Below, one piece after another: positions 58,310 to 64,000 of a stretch of 64,000 nt of DNA. The notes beneath the pieces are model-generated. The model was not told the DNA's origin and searched no databases. It saw nothing but the letters and a program-made list of their open reading frames with translations. A program made the translations under genes and the position numbers. Numbering within the stretch: the first letter of the stretch is position 1; each line of letters starts with the position of its first letter. This DNA is from an uncultured Prevotellaceae bacterium (GTDB lineage: Bacteria; Bacteroidota; Bacteroidia; Bacteroidales; Bacteroidaceae): NCBI GenBank assembly GCA_902800585.1, contig CADCEW010000017.1, positions 1-64,000 on the forward strand. The letters are read 5' to 3'.

Positions 58310-59143
58310 TTACCCCAGGGTGATGTTCTCCACTTCTACGTCCTCGTGGAGAAAGACCTGTGCGGACTCCTTAAACTTCAAAGGATTCTCGGTAGTGAGA
58401 TAATGTACTTCCCCACCTTTGGTACAGCGTTGCTCTACATCAGGATGGTGCAGGAAATATCTCTGTAAGGCATCTGCCACATACTCTCCTTGGGAGATAA
58501 TACGGATGCCACGAGGAATGAACTTATGAATCTTAGGCAATAACAAGGGATAATGGGTACAACCTAAGATGATGGTGTCAATCTCCGGGTCCATGCGGAG
58601 AATCTGGTCGATACGCTTCTTTACGAAATAGTCGGCACCAGGGGAGTCTGCCTCGTTATACTCCACCAAAGGCACCCAGAAAGGACAGGCGACACCACTG
58701 ACCTGTATGTCTGGGAAGAACTTATGAATCTCTAAGTTATAACTCTCACTCTTGATGGTTCCCTCAGTGGCAAAGATACCTACATGACGGGAATGCGTCA
58801 AAGAACCTATCACCTCTGCAGTAGGACGGATGATACCCAACACACGACGCTGTGGGTCGATGTTAGGGATGTCCTGCTCTTGTATGGTACGCAAGGCCTT
58901 TGCCGAGGCTGTATTACAACCTAAGATAACCAAATGGCAACCCATCTCAAAGAGACGGACAACAGCCTGGCGAGTGAATTCATAGACGACTTCGAAAGAG
59001 CGTGTACCATAAGGAGCACGGGCATTGTCACCCAAATACAAATAATCGTACTGGGGTAACAACTGACGAATGCCATGAAGGATGGTCAGTCCGCCATAGC
59101 CACTGTCAAAGATACCGATAGGTCCTGGTACACTCGGAAACAT
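58310..59143 (-). CDS. murI: Glutamate racemase
   Basis: 277 residues. Provides D-glutamate for peptidoglycan. FDSGYGGLTI, the two catalytic cysteines in LGCNTASAKAL and LGCTHYPLL, and VPLVEYNEADSPG are visible. Last gene of the uppS-bamA-skp-murI envelope run, 7 bp after the third OmpH-type gene. Confidence 0.96.
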   Translation of the reverse strand: MFPSVPGPIGIFDSGYGGLTILHGIRQLLPQYDYLYLGDNARAPYGTRSFEVVYEFTRQAVVRLFEMGCHLVILGCNTASAKALRTIQEQDIPNIDPQRRVLGIIRPTAEVIGSLTHSRHVGIFATEGTIKSESYNLEIHKFFPDIQVSGVACPFWVPLVEYNEADSPGADYFVKKRIDQILRMDPEIDTIILGCTHYPLLLPKIHKFIPRGIRIISQGEYVADALQRYFLHHPDVEQRCTKGGEVHYLTTENPLKFKESAQVFLHEDVEVENITLG

Positions 59144-59150
59144 AATCTTT

Positions 59151-59663
59151 TTATCTTAATGCTGCCTTTACTGCATCCGTGACATCCTCGCCCATCGTGA
59201 TATTCATCCAAGGCACGGCGTTCTGATCAGTATTGAGGATAAAGGCAAGACCACGACTACTGCCAACTCTTGCCAACGCATCAGCAAGACGAGTCTTCAA
59301 TGGAACCATTGCTTCTTTTTGAGCCTGTTCTAACAGACGTTGACTCTCTTTCTTGAAAGCAATATTCTTATCAAGCAGTTCCTGAAGCTCATTCTGACGT
59401 TTCTGCAAGATGGTCTGTGGGAAATCACGCTGTCCGTCAAGAAACTCCTCGTATTTCTTGTTAAACTCATCCTCCACCCGTTTCTGCTCTGCCGCATACT
59501 GATGACGGAGTTTTTCCATATTAGCTTCAACAACGGCATAGTCAGGCATCGACTGAAGGACGGCATCATAACTCAGAAAGCCAAATTTCAGCACCGGTGC
59601 AGTATTCTGCGCCGATGCTGAAAAAGAAATGACGGCAAATAAAACGAAAAATATCCGTCTCAT
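59151..59663 (-). CDS. OmpH/Skp-family periplasmic chaperone, paralogue 3
   Basis: 170 residues with a signal peptide (MRRIFFVLFAVISFSASA). Two long helices (about 45-120) with DAVLQSMPDYAVVEANMEKL and heptad content form the tentacles of the Skp fold, and a C-terminal beta segment contains LAFILNTDQ. Holds unfolded outer-membrane proteins for BamA. Third Skp-like gene after bamA. Confidence 0.9.
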   Translation of the reverse strand: MRRIFFVLFAVISFSASAQNTAPVLKFGFLSYDAVLQSMPDYAVVEANMEKLRHQYAAEQKRVEDEFNKKYEEFLDGQRDFPQTILQKRQNELQELLDKNIAFKKESQRLLEQAQKEAMVPLKTRLADALARVGSSRGLAFILNTDQNAVPWMNITMGEDVTDAVKAALR

Positions 59664-59680
59664 ATCATCAAAGATGTCGC

Positions 59681-60184
59681 TTATTTCAATCCAAGCTTAG
59701 CCTTTACCTGAGCAGTTACATCCGTAGAGAGAGTAGAACTGATATAGGGTACGCCACTTGCGATATCCATAATATACACGTAGTTACCTTCCTGACCTAC
59801 TGCCTTGATAGCATCAAGAACCTTAGTCTGAATCACTTGCATCTTCTCATTCTGCTCCTTGGCAAGAGCCTGCTGGTTGTCCTGATAAGTCTGCTGAATC
59901 TTCTGATACATATCCTGCAGTTCCTTCTCACGACGCTCCTTGATATTAGCGGGCAGTGAAGCCTGCTCTTTCTCGTAAGCCTCAGCCTTCTTCTGAAGTT
60001 CGTCCTGCATGCTCTTCAGATCAGTCTCATAGGTCTTGGTCAGTGCCTCGATTTCTGTACGAGCCTTGGTAAACTCAGGCATTGCCTGAATAACCTCCTG
60101 TGCATTCAGGTGACCGAATTTCTGAGCGTTGGCGGTAGTAAAACCGCAGATTGCGCATACTGCGCAAAGAATCATCTTTTTCAT
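59681..60184 (-). CDS. OmpH/Skp-family periplasmic chaperone, paralogue 2
   Basis: 167 residues with a signal peptide (MKKMILCAVCAICGFTTANA). KFGHLNAQEVIQAMPEFTKA begins the body; a Glu/Gln/Lys-rich coiled coil spans about 45-120, and YVYIMDIASGVPYIS forms the core sheet. Closest to a classical Skp of the three copies. Confidence 0.92.
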   Translation of the reverse strand: MKKMILCAVCAICGFTTANAQKFGHLNAQEVIQAMPEFTKARTEIEALTKTYETDLKSMQDELQKKAEAYEKEQASLPANIKERREKELQDMYQKIQQTYQDNQQALAKEQNEKMQVIQTKVLDAIKAVGQEGNYVYIMDIASGVPYISSTLSTDVTAQVKAKLGLK

Positions 60185-60222
60185 TTTGTTTGTTGTTTAA
60201 TTATTTTCGTTATTAATTTATT

Positions 60223-60267
60223 CTAGAGTTCCTAGATAATCTAGATGTTCTAGATATTTTAGTTACT
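60223..60267. repeat. 9-bp-period tandem array (CTAGATNNN) at the OmpH-1 stop
   Basis: Units CTAGAGTTC, CTAGATAAT, CTAGATGTT, CTAGATATT, TTAGTTACT. It overlaps the stop codon of the first OmpH-type gene. Same core as the array at 11196-11231. Confidence 0.75.
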
Positions 60268-60771
60268 ATAGCCGAGGCGACTAAGCACCTCACTGGAAAT
60301 ATCTACTTTAGGAGAGCCGAAGATAATGCCACTGTCACTGGCACGATCAAGTACCAACTGATAGCCACGGCTATCGGCAATCTCACTCACAGCATTATAG
60401 ATTTCCTCCTGAATGGGAGACATCAAAGCAGTGCGTTTCTTGAAAAGTTCACCTTCAGGACCAAAATACTTCTTCTTCAGTTCAGAAGCCTCACGCTCTT
60501 TCTCCATGATAGCGTCCTGACGTGCTTTCTTCTGCTCTTGAGATAGGAAGACGACTTCTTTCTGATAGTCCTTATACATGGTCTGTGCCTCTGTCTGAAG
60601 AGCCTCAACTTCTGCCTGCCATTTCTTAGACACTTGCGCCAACTGCTCATTGGCACGTTCATAGGCAGGTATATTTTTCAGGATATAGTCCATATCCAGC
60701 AATGCAAACTTCTGGGCCTGCATAGACATTGCCGTAGCAAAGAAAACTATTAACGTTAAGACTTTTTTCAT
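60259..60771 (-). CDS. OmpH/Skp-family periplasmic chaperone, paralogue 1
   Basis: 170 residues with a signal peptide (MKKVLTLIVFFATAMSMQAQ). KFALLDMDYILKNIPAYERA, a coiled coil (about 45-115), and YQLVLDRASDSGIIFGSP. First of three Skp-like genes directly after bamA, separated from it by an 8-bp-period array. Confidence 0.92.
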   Translation of the reverse strand: MKKVLTLIVFFATAMSMQAQKFALLDMDYILKNIPAYERANEQLAQVSKKWQAEVEALQTEAQTMYKDYQKEVVFLSQEQKKARQDAIMEKEREASELKKKYFGPEGELFKKRTALMSPIQEEIYNAVSEIADSRGYQLVLDRASDSGIIFGSPKVDISSEVLSRLGYSN

Positions 60772-60772
60772 T

Positions 60773-60820
60773 GTTATTTCGTTTTTACGTTATGACGTTA
60801 TATCGTTATGACGTTCTTAC
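60773..60820. repeat. 8-bp-period tandem array (GTTATGAC) between bamA and OmpH-1
   Basis: Six units: GTTATTTC, GTTTTTAC, GTTATGAC, GTTATATC, GTTATGAC, GTTCTTAC. It fills the spacer from the OmpH-1 start nearly to the bamA stop. Confidence 0.8.
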
Positions 60821-60831
60821 GACTGATTCGT

Positions 60832-63495
60832 TTAAAACTCCTGTCCTAAGATGAAGTGAATTTGACTGCCACCTCTCTTATAAGTACTTCCACTAATCAC
60901 TTTATCGAAACCGTATGCCCAGTCAAGACCCATCAGACCTACCATCGGCAGGAAGATACGTAAACCGACGCCGGCAGAACGTTTCATGTCAAACGGGTTG
61001 AATTTCTTTGTATCTACCCACGCATTACCACCTTCCAAGAAAGCAAGTCCATAGACGGTTGTATTACCCAATACTATCGGATAACGGAGCTCCAAAGTAA
61101 AACGGTCGTAGGCATAGGCATTATAGTAAGAACTCGTTCCTGCCTGATAGGCTGCCGTATTAGAGATAGAACCATTATCGTAACCACGAAGACCAATGGT
61201 CTCCTCTGCATAGCCAGTAGAATATCCACTCATACCGTCACCACCCACATAGAAGGTCTCAAACGGCGATTTCTTATACTTGTTATATGCACCCAATATA
61301 CCTAATTCTACACGGGTCATCAGTACCAGACATTTCTGTCCATTCGTCAAAGCGGTAAACGTACGTGTCTTAAACTTCCACTTATGGTATTCAATCCAGC
61401 GATACTTTTCCTGTAATTCAGCACCATAGGTTGCAGACGTATAATCTGTGGCAAGATGCTCGTAGTCTTTCTTGTCGAAGGCTGACCAAGGCGGAGTCAG
61501 TGTGACAGATGCCAAAAACTCTGAACCACGGCGTGGGAACAACTGGTTATCCGTTGAGGTACGTGACAACGTGATTCCCAGATTGATATTATTACAGTTA
61601 CCATTATTAATAATAAAGTAATTCCAGTCACGCAACATATAGCGGGTATATCCCAACTGTACGGAGAGTTGGAAATAGTCATCCGGCCAACGCAAACGCT
61701 TACCCCATCCAATGGAAGCTCCGAACATCTTGATATACTTATCATCATCCAGCAGCGCATCATAATTATAGTATGAATTATTATATGATCCATAACCATA
61801 CATGAAATTATAATAGTTATTATAGAAACTATTATTACGATAACTGCTGGAGATATCGCTCTGTTTGGAATAGAAGGCGCTCACACTGAAAGCATTAGGA
61901 CGCTTACCACCAAACCATCCAGTGCTATAGCTTGTAGAGATAGAACTATAGTAGCGACCATTTGTCTGAAATGACAAAGACAATTGTTCACCATCGCCTA
62001 TCGGCATAATACCACGATGCATCTTGTTCTTACCGAAAAGATTACGCATGGAGAAGTTATTGAGTTTAATACCCACACGTCCGATGATACCCGTCTGGCC
62101 CCAACCGAGGGAGAACTCCAACTGGTCGTTAGACTTCTGTTCCAAATTCCAGTTGATATCTACAGTACCGTCCTCATAATTGGGTTTGACATCCGGATTT
62201 ACCTTCTCTGGATCGAAATAACCCATAGATGCTATTTCACGGGCAGAACGCATGATGGCATCTTTGTTGAACAGGTCGCCAGGCTTGGTACGCAACTCAC
62301 GACGGACAACTTCCTCATATAGGCGGTCATTACCATAGATACGTACATTACTAATATGTGCCTGTGTACCTTCTTGGATACGCATCTCCAAATCGATGGA
62401 GTCACCTACAATATTTATTTCGGTAGGTTGCAGGTTATAGAACAGATAACCATTATTCCAGTAATAGTTACCCACGGCATCTTCATCTTCAGTGAGGCGT
62501 TTGTTCATCAACTTCTGATTGTAGATATCGCCTTTCTTCATACCGAGAACCTGATTCAGATAGTCTGTTGTCACCACCGTATTTCCAACCCACGTGATAT
62601 TACGGAGATAATAACGCTGACCTTCATCAACCTTTACGAAGACATTGACGTGCTTCTCATCATTATTCCAAACGGAGTCTTTCAGGATGACAGCATCGCG
62701 ATAGCCCAACTCATTATACTTATCTATCAGTGCTTTCTTTGCTTCCTCATAGCGTTCTGCCGTAAACTTCTTCGCCTTGAAGATGTTCGATAACTTACCC
62801 GCCTCGTTAATCTTACCAAAAGCACCTTTCTTAAACAGGTTACCCTTAATTTTTGGGGCAGATAAATTGTTGTTGCCCTCAAAAATAATCTTACGGACCT
62901 TCATTTTGTCCTTCTTGTCGATATTCACATCAAGAATCACCATGTTCTTTTCTGACACATCATCGCGCTGGACAATCTCAATCTCCGCATTCTTATAACC
63001 TTTATCATCGAAATAGCGTTTAGCAAGAATCTTTGCACGGTCAATCATATTGGGCGTAATCTGACTACCTTTCATGATACCCAACTTCGCCTCCATATCC
63101 TCACGTTCTCCTTTCTTGATTCCATGATAAAAGATATTACTAATACGTGGACGGGTTGCAAGATTAATACACAAATAAATCTTGGAGCCGACAATAGAGT
63201 CTGCCGTAATCGCAACATTGGAGAACAATCCATGTCGCCAATAACGCTTAACTGCATCCGTAATCTCTGAACCAGGGACAGTAATCATTTGACCTACAGA
63301 TAGTCCTGAGAGACCAATCAGCACAAAGTCCTCATACCCCTCTACTCCTTTCACGGTAATACCGCCAATCTCACAAGTTCGAGGTGTACCTGCGTAAGAA
63401 ATGTCAGGATTGACAATCACATCCTGTGCCATCAACTGCGTGCCCATGGCAAACAGTAATGTCAGTAATACGGCTGTCTTTTTGATATATCTCAT
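60832..63495 (-). CDS. bamA: Outer-membrane protein assembly factor BamA
   Basis: 887 residues. Signal peptide (AVLLTLLFAMGTQLMAQ), five POTRA domains (about 40-440, for example KVRKIIFEGNNNLSAPKIKG and AHISNVRIYGNDRLYEEV), then a 16-strand Omp85 barrel ending in aromatic Phe (HFILGQEF). The barrel insert at about 560-590 is Tyr/Asn-rich. Central component for outer-membrane protein insertion. Start overlaps the uppS stop (ATGA). Confidence 0.97.
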   Translation of the reverse strand: MRYIKKTAVLLTLLFAMGTQLMAQDVIVNPDISYAGTPRTCEIGGITVKGVEGYEDFVLIGLSGLSVGQMITVPGSEITDAVKRYWRHGLFSNVAITADSIVGSKIYLCINLATRPRISNIFYHGIKKGEREDMEAKLGIMKGSQITPNMIDRAKILAKRYFDDKGYKNAEIEIVQRDDVSEKNMVILDVNIDKKDKMKVRKIIFEGNNNLSAPKIKGNLFKKGAFGKINEAGKLSNIFKAKKFTAERYEEAKKALIDKYNELGYRDAVILKDSVWNNDEKHVNVFVKVDEGQRYYLRNITWVGNTVVTTDYLNQVLGMKKGDIYNQKLMNKRLTEDEDAVGNYYWNNGYLFYNLQPTEINIVGDSIDLEMRIQEGTQAHISNVRIYGNDRLYEEVVRRELRTKPGDLFNKDAIMRSAREIASMGYFDPEKVNPDVKPNYEDGTVDINWNLEQKSNDQLEFSLGWGQTGIIGRVGIKLNNFSMRNLFGKNKMHRGIMPIGDGEQLSLSFQTNGRYYSSISTSYSTGWFGGKRPNAFSVSAFYSKQSDISSSYRNNSFYNNYYNFMYGYGSYNNSYYNYDALLDDDKYIKMFGASIGWGKRLRWPDDYFQLSVQLGYTRYMLRDWNYFIINNGNCNNINLGITLSRTSTDNQLFPRRGSEFLASVTLTPPWSAFDKKDYEHLATDYTSATYGAELQEKYRWIEYHKWKFKTRTFTALTNGQKCLVLMTRVELGILGAYNKYKKSPFETFYVGGDGMSGYSTGYAEETIGLRGYDNGSISNTAAYQAGTSSYYNAYAYDRFTLELRYPIVLGNTTVYGLAFLEGGNAWVDTKKFNPFDMKRSAGVGLRIFLPMVGLMGLDWAYGFDKVISGSTYKRGGSQIHFILGQEF

Positions 63496-64000
63496 AGTTT
63501 CTCTTCGTTTTCTATTTGTTGCTCTGTCTTTCCGAAACGGCGTTGACGATTTTGATAACTGGCAATAGCCTTGTGGAGAGCCTCCTCGTCAAAGTCTGGC
63601 CAATAAGTGTCGCAGAAATAAAACTCTGAATAGGCACACTGCCAGAGCAGATAGTTGGAGATACGAATCTCGCCACCCGTGCGGATAAGCAGGTCGGGGT
63701 CAGGCATCCATGACGTCCACAGATGCTCATTGATAGTCTCCTCGCTAATATCGTCTGCACTCATCTCACCATTTTGCACCTTTCGCGCAATAACTTTAGT
63801 GGTATTCACCAATTCTTGTTTGGACGAATAACCCATGGCAATCGTCATCGCCATGCCGTCATACATCGCTGTCTCCTCTTCCATAGAACGCAACTTGTCC
63901 TGTACACTCTTTGGGAGTCGCTCGCGATCGCCCACTACATGGAAACTCACGTTGTTGTTATGGAAGAGTTCCATCTTAATGAAACTAAGCACCAGTCCCA
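63492..64000 (-). CDS. uppS: Isoprenyl (undecaprenyl) diphosphate synthase, 5' end beyond the window
   Basis: The C-terminal ~169 residues are visible; the frame stays open to base 64000. DLLIRTGGEIRISNYLLWQ and YSEFYFCDTYWPDFDEEAL are the conserved C-terminal motifs of cis-prenyltransferases (UppS). Makes the C55 carrier lipid for cell-wall and surface glycans. First known gene of the envelope run with bamA and the Skp genes. Confidence 0.94.
   Translation of the reverse strand, partial: GLVLSFIKMELFHNNNVSFHVVGDRERLPKSVQDKLRSMEEETAMYDGMAMTIAMGYSSKQELVNTTKVIARKVQNGEMSADDISEETINEHLWTSWMPDPDLLIRTGGEIRISNYLLWQCAYSEFYFCDTYWPDFDEEALHKAIASYQNRQRRFGKTEQQIENEEKL

Overview
The window looks like the chromosome of a Bacteroidota species, most probably a member of the Prevotellaceae. 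The reasons are the recurring TAnnTTTG promoter boxes in front of genes, weak or absent Shine-Dalgarno signals, lipoproteins with short Cys lipoboxes, runs of FKBP and OmpH/Skp paralogues, a BamA-OmpH-MurI envelope operon, the DUF4271 and DUF4294 families, and a Rieske-like lipoprotein family typical of this phylum. No prophage, classical insertion sequence, rRNA operon or CRISPR array was seen. The window opens inside rnr and closes inside uppS, so both end genes are partial.

Layout. 0-12.4 kb: RNase R, then a minus-strand run of a TcdA-DUF4294 fusion, YbeY, a C26-M19 fusion hydrolase and an Lrp regulator. Three tandem FKBP isomerases follow, then a small lipoprotein beside a radical SAM/SPASM enzyme, a sirtuin, Lgt and YchF. 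12.4-20.5 kb: a 513-bp spacer holding a 22-bp-period array and a hairpin, an ECF sigma factor with a putative anti-sigma protein, ArgB, a lipoprotein with a P-loop, arginine decarboxylase, shikimate kinase and topoisomerase I. 20.6-29.2 kb: a cell-surface acyl-transfer and esterase locus (two DHHW proteins, MBOAT acyltransferase, SGNH hydrolase, two related esterases, a beta-propeller lipoprotein and RlpA). 29.3-37.2 kb: an AsmA-like protein, a GH3 lipoprotein, YifB, a BASS-family transporter, a HAD phosphatase and tRNA-Leu. 37.3-51.4 kb: pyrE/argH, comF/recX/prmC, ribD, a DUF559-RNase H fusion, argS, tRNA-Gln and a tyrS-yidD-rnpA-hemD-DUF4271-metK run. 51.5-64 kb: an M16 peptidase, XerD, AroQ, an O-methyltransferase, RbfA, a LolE-like permease, and the uppS-bamA-skp(x3)-murI envelope operon.

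Genes that plausibly work together are the outer-membrane biogenesis operon (BamA with Skp-like chaperones, next to undecaprenyl-PP synthase and glutamate racemase), the surface O-acylation locus (MBOAT plus DHHW partners with counteracting esterases), the rSAM/lipoprotein pair, and the translation/RNA group (metK, rnpA, yidD, tyrS, tRNA-Gln, argS).

The most unusual content is non-gene structure. (i) Short degenerate tandem arrays of period 7, 8 or 9 bp sit repeatedly at stop codons in operon spacers. (ii) In-frame 9-bp arrays with a (C/T)TCnGAATA consensus lie inside rnr (twice) and argS. (iii) Three intergenic arrays have a 22-bp period. (iv) A GC-rich palindromic element, CCCTCTCC-N4-GGAGAGGG followed by GGGGAGAGGCTTT, is present in four copies: two inserted in frame in prmC and two in inverted orientation flanking a DUF559 endonuclease gene that is fused to an RNase H. 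(v) A ~71-bp repeat carrying a complete promoter occurs upstream of both pyrE and metK. A probable deletion has also joined the end of argH to a Rieske-like lipoprotein gene that has lost its signal peptide.
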